Source of the DNA: a virus
Virus record (IMG/VR): IMGVR_UViG_3300031576_000023
Location: 1-64,000 of that record
Length of the DNA stretch: 64,000 bases
Direction: 5' to 3' (one strand)
The position numbers were made by a program, and so were the translations under genes. Positions 1 to 8,180 of the stretch are shown piece after piece. The number at the start of each line of letters is the position of its first letter. Within the stretch, counting starts at the first letter, position 1. The notes under the pieces are model-generated. The model was not told where the DNA came from, searched no databases, and worked only from the letters and a program-made list of their open reading frames with translations.

Positions 1-87
1 GGCGCAAGCGGCTCGTGGGGCCTGTTGGATCACATGTACGCGGACGAGGGCGCCAGCGTGAAGTGGAAGGCGTTAATCGGGGTTTGA
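1..87 (+). CDS. C-terminal end of an upstream gene (partial)
   Basis: The first 28 codons are open from the window edge to a TGA at 85-87. They end 18 bases before the methyltransferase start, in the same direction as the genes that follow. The peptide contains GSWGLLDHMYADEG and resembles nothing I can name. The start lies outside the window. A chance open frame of this length is possible. Confidence 0.45.
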   Translation, partial: GASGSWGLLDHMYADEGASVKWKALIGV

Positions 88-105
88 GGCTGGAGGTACG
101 GAAGG

Positions 106-1461
106 ATGGCGCAACAGACGTACAAGGTAGTCTCTCTATTCTCTGGCGCAATGGGCTTGGACATTGGCCTTGAACGGACCAGCCGGTTCAAGGTTGTTGC
201 CTCTGTTGAGAAAGAACCCGCATTCTGCGAGTCCATTCGTGCGAATCAGAAGGCGGGCCGCCTTGCTCGCAATTTGGAACTGTTCCCGGTTCCTATCGAA
301 GACCTGGATCCGCAAGAGATTTTGGACCGAACGGGGCTCAAGCCTGGAGAGCTTGACGTGCTCGTTGGTGGTCCGCCTTGCCAGTCGTTCAGCACAACTG
401 GGCGACGGCGGACCACGCAAGACCAGCGCGGAACTATGATTTGGCAATTCCTGCGATTGGTTGAAGTGCTGCGCCCGCGGTTCTTTCTGATGGAAAACGT
501 GCGCGGCCTCTTGTCCGCCGCGCTTCGACATCGGCCGACAGCCGAGTGGCCCGACAAGGGCGGACCGGCACTGAAGCCTGATGAACGGCCAGGATCGGTA
601 GTTCGCGCCTTTGCGGAAGACGTACAGCGGCTTGCGGATGGTTCCTATCACATGGATTGTTTTGTGGTAAACGCCGTCAACTACGGCGCGCCACAACTTC
701 GTGAACGCGCTTTGTTCATTGGAAACCGATTCAATGCTGTGGTTGACTTTCCAGGTCCGACGCATGGGCCGCGCATCGAATCGAGTGGACCGCAAAAGCT
801 ATTCAATGGATTTGATTCGGAAGCATTTCAGCCGTGGCGAACTTTGCGGGATGCCATAGGAGATTTGCGCGAAGCCGAGCCAACTGTCTTGGACTTTAGC
901 CCGCGCAAGAAAGGCTACTTGGCGATGGTTCCGCCGGGGTCCAACTGGCGGAGCCTGCCGGTTGAAGTGCAAAAGGAATCAATGGGGGCGGCTTGGCGTG
1001 CAAAGGGCGGGCGTTCTGGCTGGTGGCGACGCCTTAGTTTCGACTTGCCTTGCCCTACACTATTGACCATGCCGAACCATGCGGGAACTTCCCTTTGCCA
1101 TCCTACCGAAGTTCGCGCCCTCAGCCTGAAAGAGTACGCCAGAATCCAAGAGTTTCCCGATGCTTGGGAATTCTGTGGGACAACCGCAGAGAAGTACGCG
1201 CAAGTTGGGAATGCGGTGCCTGTTCGCCTCGGGCGCGTCGGTGGCGAAGTGATCGCGGCACAACTGGACGAGCTTCAGCGGCGAAAGTGGAAACCTGCGG
1301 CCATAAAGCCGGAAACGTACCGCATTCAGTACGTGCAATCTCACGTCCGAACGCGGCAATGGTTCAAGGGCGGCGACACTTTTGTTTGGTCCGATGGGGA
1401 CAACAATGGTCACGCAACCTATGCCGCGCCGAAAACGAAGCGTAAAACTAAGAAGATTTGA
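106..1461 (+). CDS. DNA (cytosine-5-)-methyltransferase
   Basis: This 451-residue protein should transfer a methyl group from S-adenosylmethionine to carbon 5 of cytosine in a specific DNA sequence. The family motifs are in order: LFSGAMGLDIGLE (residues 11-23, AdoMet site), GGPPCQSFSTTG with catalytic C92, MENVRGLL near 130 (ENV motif), QLRERALFIG near 200, a target-recognition stretch, and GNAVPVRLG near 370. All catalytic residues are present. The start follows a GGAGG and GGAAGG purine-rich stretch. The last ~80 residues are basic. A phage could use it against restriction, but with the TET/JBP gene at 63122 the better reading is that it makes the 5-methylcytosine substrate for further oxidation. 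Its recognition site cannot be read from sequence. Confidence 0.95.
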   Translation: MAQQTYKVVSLFSGAMGLDIGLERTSRFKVVASVEKEPAFCESIRANQKAGRLARNLELFPVPIEDLDPQEILDRTGLKPGELDVLVGGPPCQSFSTTGRRRTTQDQRGTMIWQFLRLVEVLRPRFFLMENVRGLLSAALRHRPTAEWPDKGGPALKPDERPGSVVRAFAEDVQRLADGSYHMDCFVVNAVNYGAPQLRERALFIGNRFNAVVDFPGPTHGPRIESSGPQKLFNGFDSEAFQPWRTLRDAIGDLREAEPTVLDFSPRKKGYLAMVPPGSNWRSLPVEVQKESMGAAWRAKGGRSGWWRRLSFDLPCPTLLTMPNHAGTSLCHPTEVRALSLKEYARIQEFPDAWEFCGTTAEKYAQVGNAVPVRLGRVGGEVIAAQLDELQRRKWKPAAIKPETYRIQYVQSHVRTRQWFKGGDTFVWSDGDNNGHATYAAPKTKRKTKKI

Positions 1462-1543
1462 GGAATGGGTGCAATGGCACGGCGACGCGCAGCAGGCAAC
1501 GAGCTGTTTGACGTTTGCAGTTAACACCACAAAAAGGAGAATC

Positions 1544-1843
1544 ATGCAACGCACAAAGACGCCAGACGAACAAGGCTGGTATTGGATCGAGGATGCCTGC
1601 GGCGGTTGGTCGATGGGCTGCTTGCTGCTCAACCACGATGAACCGCTGCTGCTATTGGCAGACGAGGCGCCACGCCCGCCGGCGGAACTGACGCATTACA
1701 CGGAACGCGATGGCGTGTGGTGCGACATGAGTGAGTACAACGACCTGCGCCCAGAAGCGATCCGCCCTGTGCGATGGATCGGTCCTCTTGGATGCCCAGG
1801 CGGCGATTTTCACGAGAATATCGCGGAAACGGCCTGCCCATGA
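1544..1843 (+). CDS. small phage protein of unknown function
   Basis: This 99-residue protein is not recognised. The start is ATG 1544 because AAGGAGA lies just upstream at 1534-1540; the same frame is open further upstream but overlaps the methyltransferase. It is rich in tryptophan and acidic residues (GWYWIEDACGGW near the start, RPVRWIGPLG near the end), a style common in small cytosolic phage proteins. Its stop overlaps the next start in an ATGA junction, so the two are probably translated together. Confidence 0.65.
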   Translation: MQRTKTPDEQGWYWIEDACGGWSMGCLLLNHDEPLLLLADEAPRPPAELTHYTERDGVWCDMSEYNDLRPEAIRPVRWIGPLGCPGGDFHENIAETACP

Positions 1844-2025
1844 ATGGTGGCTCAGACCAGCAACGCTCGCAGCTCGTCATGCTGCGAGCCAAGCTCCATG
1901 AAATCCGCGATCTGTGCAACAGGTGCGACGATAAATTCGTGCAGACGACCGTGCAAGAACTGGCGCGGAAAATCCGCGCGATTATCGACCGACCGGAGAA
2001 ATACGCAAGCGACCGAGAAGATTGA
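1840..2025 (+). CDS. small hypothetical protein
   Basis: This is a 61-residue, mostly helical, charged protein (LVMLRAKLHEIRDLCNRC). It starts at an ATG that overlaps the preceding stop by four bases. The final codons (DRPEKY then RED) are nearly repeated at the end of the HTH gene that follows. No function can be assigned. It may be a DNA-binding or accessory peptide to that regulator, but that is only a guess from position. Confidence 0.55.
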   Translation: MNGGSDQQRSQLVMLRAKLHEIRDLCNRCDDKFVQTTVQELARKIRAIIDRPEKYASDRED

Positions 2026-2465
2026 GGCAACGGGCTTCAAGAAACGGTTGGTGGTGTTCGCTTCTTGGGTCTGGAGGAAGAGTGGGTGACAGTATGACCG
2101 AAACCAAAGCCTTCATCGACGCCTGCTGTAGACGTTGCCATGCCAGAATCGGCTGGTACGGAACCGTTCTAGAGCATCCCGGTTGTCCTCGCTGCGGATG
2201 GAAGCCAGACCAGGCGAACCTCAAAGCCGATCACGAGGAAATGGTCAACTTCCGTGAGCTACTGGTCGAACTGCGGCACGCAAATCCTAAATGGGACAAG
2301 TGGCAGAAAGCCAGAGTTGCTGCCGGTCTGACATTGCGGCAAGCGGCAAAACTGTTGGAGATTACACCAACAACGCTTTCGGAGATCGAGCGAGGCGAGA
2401 ACAGGCCGTCAGAGGCATTGGCGGGAAGAATGGCAAGATGCTACGGCGACCGACCGGAGAAATAC
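1986..2465 (+). repeat. direct repeat at the 3' ends of two neighbouring genes
   Basis: A 19-base sequence (CGACCGACCGGAGAAATAC) is identical at 1986-2004 and 2447-2465. After a few differing bases both copies continue with AGAAGATTGAGG. Each copy ends a gene, and its GAGG lies before or near the next gene. The pattern suggests a past duplication or recombination across gene ends. Confidence 0.75.
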
Positions 2466-2480
2466 GACCTAGAAGATTGA
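2094..2480 (+). CDS. zinc-ribbon plus XRE-type HTH regulator
   Basis: This 128-residue protein has an N-terminal zinc ribbon with two cysteine pairs (CRRCHARIG and CPRCGW, residues about 12-37). The C-terminal HTH_3/XRE fold (LTLRQAAKLLEITPTTLSEI then ERGENRPS, about 82-112) is well conserved. The architecture resembles MqsA/YgiT-type antitoxins and phage repressors. It probably binds DNA as a dimer. The start is ATG 2094, chosen over an upstream in-frame ATG because the zinc ribbon begins here. No toxin partner is obvious, so a phage transcription regulator is the safer reading. Confidence 0.8.
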   Translation: MTETKAFIDACCRRCHARIGWYGTVLEHPGCPRCGWKPDQANLKADHEEMVNFRELLVELRHANPKWDKWQKARVAAGLTLRQAAKLLEITPTTLSEIERGENRPSEALAGRMARCYGDRPEKYDLED

Positions 2481-2487
2481 GGAAACC

Positions 2488-3783
2488 ATGAATCATCGCC
2501 TTGCCATTCAGCAGCTTGAATCCCGCGACTTGCTCACGAACTTTCTGGTGATTCTGACCGACGACCAGCGGGTGGATACTCTGGCCGTCATGCCGAAAAC
2601 CACGGCCATTCTTGGGAGCAGCTACAGCGAGGCCCGTGTGACTACGCCTCTCTGCTGCCCTTCGCGGGCCAGCATCTTGACCGGCCGATATGCACACTCG
2701 CATGGCGTGCACAGCAACGCGGGGGCTGAAGGCGGGTTCGCCGCCTTTGACGACTCGCTAACGATCGCCACGGCCCTTGACGCAGCCGGCTACAATACGG
2801 GGTTGATCGGGAAGTATCTCAACGGCTACCCGAAAGCCAGCCCGCCTTACGTACCGCCAGGCTGGGACACCTGGCGAGCCTTCTCGGGCACCGCGAAGTA
2901 TTACAATTATGTGCTGACGAATGTGGTGGACGGGGTTGTCGGGCCGAACGAGTCACATGGGATTCTTGCGGCTGATTATTCGACGGACGTGATTTCCGCA
3001 AAGGCCGTGGACTTTATCATGGCTGCTGAGACCAATGACGCACAGCCTTGGTTTCTGTACGTGGCGCCTAATGCTCCGCACGGACCCTATACACCAGCGC
3101 CAAGGCACGTCGGAGTGAACGTATCTTTGCCGCCACAGCCACCGTCGTTCAACGAAGCCGATGTATCCGATAAGCCAGCCTGGGTTCAAGCCCTGCCGTT
3201 ACTGAACGACTCGGAAATTTCAAGAACCAATAAGAACCGCAAGAACGTCCTGCGAATGCTCATGGCCGTGGATGACATGGTGCAGACGATCCACGCGGCT
3301 TTACAGGCGAACGGAGAGCTTGCTGATACACTCATTATCTACACGAGCGACAATGGTTACCAGTGGGGCGAACATCGGCACAGAGGCAAGGACGCTCCCC
3401 ATGAGGAAAGCCTGCGAGTACCGTTCCTGACGAATGCACTTGTTGCTGATCTCTCGGCTTTGGTATTGAACATCGACATCGCTCCCACCTTGGCGGCCGC
3501 GGCTGGGATCAGCATGCCAGGCGCGCACGGCGAGAATATCTTGGACGGCGTGAGTCGGACGGATTTCCTGATAGAGGGTTGGTCAAAAGTGGTCGAGGGT
3601 AAACCCGCCGTGGTGTACGTGGGCCTGCACACCGGTGGTACTGTGTTTGTTGATTACATGACTGGTGAGGTAGAATACTACGACCTGGCCGCCGATCCTT
3701 ACCAGCTCGTCAGCGACCCGCTGGCGGTGGATGTGGCGGCCAAACGGGTGAGGATCGCGCAGCTCCTACTGGAGACGCCATAG
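2488..3783 (+). CDS. arylsulfatase-family sulfatase
   Basis: This 431-residue formylglycine sulfatase should hydrolyse sulfate esters, for example on sulfated polysaccharides. The signature C-x-P-S-R is present as C56-C57-P58-S59-R60, so C56 would be the residue converted to formylglycine by a host enzyme. Metal-site aspartates (TDDQR, about 24-28) and the late motif YTSDNGYQWGEH are intact. The N-terminus carries LESRDLL, a motif typical of exported planctomycete proteins, and the gene probably came from such a host. It lies next to virion genes, with the following ATG directly after its stop. It could act as a virion-bound depolymerase or alter host envelope sulfation. GAGG at 2480 serves as ribosome site. 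Confidence 0.93.
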   Translation: MNHRLAIQQLESRDLLTNFLVILTDDQRVDTLAVMPKTTAILGSSYSEARVTTPLCCPSRASILTGRYAHSHGVHSNAGAEGGFAAFDDSLTIATALDAAGYNTGLIGKYLNGYPKASPPYVPPGWDTWRAFSGTAKYYNYVLTNVVDGVVGPNESHGILAADYSTDVISAKAVDFIMAAETNDAQPWFLYVAPNAPHGPYTPAPRHVGVNVSLPPQPPSFNEADVSDKPAWVQALPLLNDSEISRTNKNRKNVLRMLMAVDDMVQTIHAALQANGELADTLIIYTSDNGYQWGEHRHRGKDAPHEESLRVPFLTNALVADLSALVLNIDIAPTLAAAAGISMPGAHGENILDGVSRTDFLIEGWSKVVEGKPAVVYVGLHTGGTVFVDYMTGEVEYYDLAADPYQLVSDPLAVDVAAKRVRIAQLLLETP

Positions 3784-5946
3784 ATGGCTCACAACACGAT
3801 TTTAACTCTGGGGACCACCGGCGACACGATGGTCACGGTGGACCTGTCGCTGGCTACATACCCCAGCGCGACAGGCAAGGCTCCCGTCTCCTGTATTTAC
3901 GTCAGTGCGAATGCTACGACCGCCCCTACGGCATGCCTGCCGACGAACCCGCTAGCCATCCGTTTATGCGGAGCGTCTGGTTTTTCTGATGCCGTGACGG
4001 AGGCCAGTGGCACAGCAATCAAAACGGCCGTCGAGCTGCTTGACGATGCGGTAGCAACCGTTGCCGCGGCCGTGCCGACGAAGGGCGTAGCCGCAGCGGG
4101 CACGGATGGCACGAATGCGCGGCTGCTCAAGACCGACGCCAGCGGTGAGCTGCAAATCGACGTGCTCACCTTGCCCGCACTGGTTGCCGGGACAGCCAAT
4201 ATCGGCGACGTGGATGTGTTGACGGTTCCGGCCGATCCATTTGGACTGAACGCCGACGCGGCGTCCGCTACCGGCAGCATTAGCGCCAAGCTCCGCCATC
4301 TTGCAGCCACAGGCATTGCCGGTGCTACGTCTCTCCCAGGAGGTACGAACAATATCGGGGACGTCGACGTGCTCACGCTGCCCAGCACGACGAACGCCGG
4401 GGCAACAGTGAAGACGAGCGACTTCGACACCGGAGTCGGCACGGACACGGTTACGATGTTCGGCCTGGCGCTTCCGGCGTCCGGCGGCGCCGTGGCCGGC
4501 GGAACGAGCACGAACCCAGTGCGGACCGATCCAACGGGCACGACGACGCAGCCAGTTTCAGGTACTGTCGCCGTTACGGGAGTCGCGACTCTTTCCGAAC
4601 AGCAAACTCAGACGACGGCGCTGCAACTTCTGGACGACGTGGTGGCCACGGACGGATCGGCCGTCGTCGCGAAACTGCTTCAGGTTGGCGGTACGGATGG
4701 CACGAACGCGCAGACGTTCTCCGTCGATACAGCGGGCCGGCTCAACGTCAACAATGTGGCCGGGACCGTCAGCCTCCCGACTGGCGCGAGTACGCTGGCC
4801 GAGCAGCAGACACAAACAACCGCCCTGCAACTGATCGACAACCTTGTCTTGATCGAGGACGCGGCCCACGTCAGTGGCGATTCTGGCGTGCAAATGCTGG
4901 CGGTTCGCAAGGACGCTGGCGCGGCTATCGCTGGGACGGACGGGGACTATTCTCCGCTCCAGGTGGACGCCAGCGGAAACTTGCGAGTGACCGGCGGCGG
5001 TGGCGGAACGCAGTTCGCGGAGGATGCAGTTCATGCAACCGGCGACCTCGGGACTATGGCTCTAGGGGTGCGCAAGGACACTGCTACGGCTCTAGCCGGG
5101 CTGGACGGCGACTACATCCCGTTTATCTTCGACTCGACCGGCCGCGTCCATGCGAACGTGAGCAACACGGTGACCGTAGACACGGAGCTACCAGTTGCCG
5201 CCGCGCTTGCCGACGCAGCGGGCAACCCAACGACGGCGCTCATAGGCGGCTGCCTGCACGTGTTCAACGGGACTACATGGGACCGCGCGCGGGGGGACAC
5301 GACAAACGGGTTGGACGTGGACGTGACGCGCTTGCCGGCATTGGTCGCCGGCTCGGCGAACATCGGCGACGTGGACGTTCTGACGCTGCCAGCGCTCGTT
5401 GCAGGGACCGCGAACATCGGTGGTGTAGCAGGGGACGTGGCCCACGACGGCGTGAACAGCGGCAACCCGTTCCAGCTTGGGGCCGAGGCGATCGCCCACG
5501 GCACGAATCCCACGGCCGTTGCGGCCGGCGACCGCACCAAGTTATACGCCAACCGCGCCGGGGTATTGTTCTTCATCGGAGGGCATCCGAACGTGCAGAC
5601 GTTTCGTCTGCGTTGGACTGCCGCACAAACAGACGTGGCTCTTGCGACCGTGGCGGCCGGGCTGAAGATCGTCGTCACGTCCAGCACGCTTACCATGGAC
5701 GAGGCGACAACCGTCGGCGTGGCGGTGCGCGTCGGGTTCGGTGCCGTGACGACTCCAGCTAACACGGCCACGAGCGGTGTCGTTCTGGACCACGACGGGA
5801 CCATCCCCGGCGGCGGGCTGCATCGCGGGGACGGCGCTGGAATCCTTGGGATCGGGGCCGACGGAGAGGACTTGCGCGTCACTGCCGAAGCGCCCACGAC
5901 CGGCAGCGCGATCATTTATGGCTCGTTTTACACGGTCGAATCGTAG
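3784..5946 (+). CDS. repetitive virion structural protein, probable tail or head appendage
   Basis: This 720-residue protein has the low-complexity, Ala/Gly/Thr/Val-rich beta style of phage decoration proteins. Several units recur: GTANIGDVDVLTLP-type segments (at least five), EQQTQTTALQL (twice), and a longer unit of the form HxSGDxGxxxLxVRxD then DGDYxPLxxDxxGR (twice). The C-terminal ~150 residues form a different, globular-looking domain. No signal peptide is present. The start codon abuts the sulfatase stop. It is likely a fibre or capsid appendage, possibly holding the sulfatase. The assignment is by style and position only. Confidence 0.7.
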   Translation: MAHNTILTLGTTGDTMVTVDLSLATYPSATGKAPVSCIYVSANATTAPTACLPTNPLAIRLCGASGFSDAVTEASGTAIKTAVELLDDAVATVAAAVPTKGVAAAGTDGTNARLLKTDASGELQIDVLTLPALVAGTANIGDVDVLTVPADPFGLNADAASATGSISAKLRHLAATGIAGATSLPGGTNNIGDVDVLTLPSTTNAGATVKTSDFDTGVGTDTVTMFGLALPASGGAVAGGTSTNPVRTDPTGTTTQPVSGTVAVTGVATLSEQQTQTTALQLLDDVVATDGSAVVAKLLQVGGTDGTNAQTFSVDTAGRLNVNNVAGTVSLPTGASTLAEQQTQTTALQLIDNLVLIEDAAHVSGDSGVQMLAVRKDAGAAIAGTDGDYSPLQVDASGNLRVTGGGGGTQFAEDAVHATGDLGTMALGVRKDTATALAGLDGDYIPFIFDSTGRVHANVSNTVTVDTELPVAAALADAAGNPTTALIGGCLHVFNGTTWDRARGDTTNGLDVDVTRLPALVAGSANIGDVDVLTLPALVAGTANIGGVAGDVAHDGVNSGNPFQLGAEAIAHGTNPTAVAAGDRTKLYANRAGVLFFIGGHPNVQTFRLRWTAAQTDVALATVAAGLKIVVTSSTLTMDEATTVGVAVRVGFGAVTTPANTATSGVVLDHDGTIPGGGLHRGDGAGILGIGADGEDLRVTAEAPTTGSAIIYGSFYTVES

Positions 5947-5955
5947 GAGGAATAC

Positions 5956-6294
5956 ATGTCGGTAGTCGAACTAGCGAACGCCGCTCTCACACTTGATTCC
6001 GTAGAGGAGCGGTTGAAGGCTAGGCTGGCGGCCCTCGAAGCGGCACGAGCCGAGGAGGCTGCCCTGCAAGCCAAGATCGTGTCGGTGCGCTCTATGCTTT
6101 TGTCTGTCGTCGAGGAGTACGGTCTTAAACGGCTGGAATGCGAACGCCATTACCTGGAGGCAGCCACCCGCGTGGAGAAAGAATACGCTGAGAAAGTCGC
6201 CGGCTTTAAGCGCCACGTCGCGGAACTGAGAGCCAGCGCGGAGTCAGCTAGGGCTGCGCTGGCGGAGATCAAAAAGGCGGCGGATGTCCCGTAA
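5956..6294 (+). CDS. small coiled-coil protein
   Basis: This 112-residue protein is almost entirely alpha-helical, with heptad-like spacing (SVEERLKARLAALEAARAEE and a second helix ending AALAEIKKAA). AGGAGGA at 5945-5951 gives a good ribosome site. It sits between a repetitive virion protein and a lectin-like protein and overlaps the latter by 11 bases. It may be a virion scaffold or trimerisation partner. Function is unknown. Confidence 0.7.
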   Translation: MSVVELANAALTLDSVEERLKARLAALEAARAEEAALQAKIVSVRSMLLSVVEEYGLKRLECERHYLEAATRVEKEYAEKVAGFKRHVAELRASAESARAALAEIKKAADVP

Positions 6295-6964
6295 CTTCAA
6301 CGGTGCGAACGACGTAATCAACTACGGCAGCGATGCCTCGATCGACAACTTTGCGCAGAAGTCAATCGGTTTATGGCTGCAAAGATCATCTATCGACACG
6401 AATGATTTTATCTTTGGGAAGGACAGGGCTATTGCCAATTGGGGCTGCACTATTCGCGGTGCCGCAGCGCCGGCAAACGTATTTAGCTTCGAGCACGGAT
6501 TTTCAGTCACGGATGGTGAATGGAGGGCGAGTACGGTAATTTCCACCGGCGTGCTGCACCACGTTGTGATCACCTATAACAACGCATCAATCCTGAATGA
6601 TCCAGTGGTGACGATCAATGGTATCGATGACACGATTACGGAAGCAACATCGCCGGCTGGGGCGGCTGATTCGGATGCGACGCCGAATTTGCTGCAAGGT
6701 GAGAACGGCGGAGGAGTGGCGGACTTCGGCGGTGATATGGGTTGGCTTGTGTACGCGAGCGGAATCTGGGACGCCGCGCAGAAGAACCGCCATCGCTGGT
6801 GGGGCACTCCGGGCGGGGCGGTTGCGCTGAACCACCCGCTAGTGACCAGCAACCTCACGAACAAGGGGACCGCCACTGCCAACGGAACGGCGACCGGAAC
6901 CACGATGAGCAGTATTCCGCGCGTTGAGCGTAACTTGGGAACCATGATGGGCTGCGGGAGGTGA
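6284..6964 (+). CDS. concanavalin-A/LamG-like virion protein
   Basis: This 226-residue protein has the pattern of a LamG/concanavalin A-like jelly roll. It opens with FNGANDVINYG, continues with alternating beta strands (KSIGLWLQRSS, HHVVITYNN) and has an Ala/Asn/Thr-rich tail. Such domains in phage virions bind carbohydrates or decorate the head or tail. The start lies 11 bases inside the preceding gene, and its TGA overlaps the next GTG, so the small genes here form one coupled translation unit. Confidence 0.7.
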   Translation: MSRNFNGANDVINYGSDASIDNFAQKSIGLWLQRSSIDTNDFIFGKDRAIANWGCTIRGAAAPANVFSFEHGFSVTDGEWRASTVISTGVLHHVVITYNNASILNDPVVTINGIDDTITEATSPAGAADSDATPNLLQGENGGGVADFGGDMGWLVYASGIWDAAQKNRHRWWGTPGGAVALNHPLVTSNLTNKGTATANGTATGTTMSSIPRVERNLGTMMGCGR

Positions 6965-7155
6965 GCTTGGGGTTCATCACGGTCTACATGGGAATCTACG
7001 GGGGCGGCGGGACTGTCGCGGCGATCGCCGGGTCGGTGGACGGCGTCGTCGGAGTAAGACCGACCGTGTTCGGGGTGCCGAGCGTGAGGCCCACGGTGTT
7101 CGGGGTGGTCGGCGCCCGCCCGACGCCATACGGAGTGGTGGGGAAAGACCCATGA
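6961..7155 (+). CDS. small protein with RPTxFGV repeats
   Basis: This 64-residue protein starts at a GTG overlapping the preceding stop and ends in an ATGA junction with the next gene. The first third is glycine-rich and hydrophobic. The rest is three near-repeats of VRPTVFGV or ARPTPYGV. The composition suggests an extended structural peptide in the virion. The coupling at both ends supports it being real. No family is known to me. Confidence 0.55.
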   Translation: MSLGFITVYMGIYGGGGTVAAIAGSVDGVVGVRPTVFGVPSVRPTVFGVVGARPTPYGVVGKDP

Positions 7156-7454
7156 TCTTGATTGGCGCTGACAACGACGTGTATTGGGACGCGCTGCGGT
7201 TCTCCAAGAACGGCACGTACATCAATGACGCCACGATGACTTTCACGCTCAAGGACTCCGCCGGGGTAAACGTGACCGGGGCCGTCAGCGTGGCCATGAC
7301 CTACCAGACGGCCTCGAACGGCGACTACGTGGGGGTGCTTCCAAGCAGTGTCACGGCCGCGCTTACGGATGGGGCGGCGTATGAGTTCGTGATCACAGCC
7401 ACGAACTACAACCTGCAACGGCGCAAGTGGGACGTGGCCGGGAAGTCCGCGTAA
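7152..7454 (+). CDS. Ig-like small virion protein
   Basis: This 100-residue protein is beta-rich (MTFTLKDSAGVNVTGAVSVA, then YEFVITATNYN) and fits a single immunoglobulin-like or head-fibre domain. It overlaps the previous gene by four bases and is the last gene before an apparent promoter at 7488-7496. It likely decorates the capsid or tail. The assignment rests on strand pattern and location. Confidence 0.6.
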   Translation: MILIGADNDVYWDALRFSKNGTYINDATMTFTLKDSAGVNVTGAVSVAMTYQTASNGDYVGVLPSSVTAALTDGAAYEFVITATNYNLQRRKWDVAGKSA

Positions 7455-7487
7455 CAAGCCGACCACCAAGCACCAAACGTATCGCCG

Positions 7488-7496
7488 TGATATATT
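7488..7496 (+). promoter_or_regulatory. candidate extended -10 promoter for the packaging genes
   Basis: TG-A-TATATT at 7488-7496 is an extended -10 element in an otherwise GC-rich gap. The next start codon, 7503, is only six bases downstream, so the transcript would begin at or next to the ATG. The same CGTGATA context recurs at 25533 and 55171. No convincing -35 box is visible. Confidence 0.45.
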
Positions 7497-7502
7497 TGGT
7501 CT

Positions 7503-8180
7503 ATGGGAGCGATTGACCCGCAAGTTGCGCTTTCGCTGGAAGACCGCCGCACAAAGGTCGCAGACCTCTACTGCCGCGGCTACCGGATCAACGACATCGC
7601 GTCCTTGATCCCAACCGGCCTGCACCAGATACAGAACGATTTGGAGCACATTCGCTCCGAGTGGCGCGTCAGCCGTATAAGGGACCTAGACGCGCACATG
7701 GAGGAGGAGCTAGCGAAGATCGACAACCTGGAGCGCCAGGCGTGGGCGGAATGGGAGCGCAGCCAGAAGGACGCCGAACAGACGCGGATGCGGCAGAAGA
7801 CCAAACCTGGAGATCAGCCGGTGGTCAGCGAGCAAGAGGCGGTGAAGGTCAAGACCGGCCGCCTCGGCGACCCGCGGTATCTCGAACGGGTGGCCTGGTG
7901 TATCGCCAAGCGCTGCGAGCTGCTGGGCCTGGACCCGGAGAAGCGGCTGCATATCACCGGCTCGGTCGCCGCCATCACGCTGCAGGACATGATCGGCATG
8001 ATCGAGGGCAAGCGGGCGACGGTCGTGGACGACGAGTACGTCACGCTCGCGATCGAGAACCTCGTCAAGAAAGCCGAGCAGCTCACGGCGCTGACTGACG
8101 CTGCGCTGTCCGAGGACGGGTCTGCCAACGGTCAGCCAGAGGAGCCTGACCTTGGCGGCGAGGAGAACGGTGCGCCATGA
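7503..8180 (+). CDS. probable terminase small subunit
   Basis: This 225-residue protein sits directly before the large terminase and overlaps it by four bases, the usual place of the DNA-recognition subunit. The N-terminal ~50 residues look like a helix-turn-helix (RRTKVADLYCRGYRINDIAS). A charged helical middle (AKIDNLERQAWAEWERSQK) suits oligomerisation. The stretch GDPRYLERVAWCIAKRCELL is of a type seen in small terminases of related phages. There is no Shine-Dalgarno sequence before ATG 7503. The call is from position and fold pattern. Confidence 0.7.
   Translation: MGAIDPQVALSLEDRRTKVADLYCRGYRINDIASLIPTGLHQIQNDLEHIRSEWRVSRIRDLDAHMEEELAKIDNLERQAWAEWERSQKDAEQTRMRQKTKPGDQPVVSEQEAVKVKTGRLGDPRYLERVAWCIAKRCELLGLDPEKRLHITGSVAAITLQDMIGMIEGKRATVVDDEYVTLAIENLVKKAEQLTALTDAALSEDGSANGQPEEPDLGGEENGAP

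Noticed and set aside
1382-1543. Upstream extension of the 99-residue gene into the methyltransferase
   Set aside because: The strong AAGGAGA site directly before ATG 1544 marks the start, and the extension would overlap a conserved gene.
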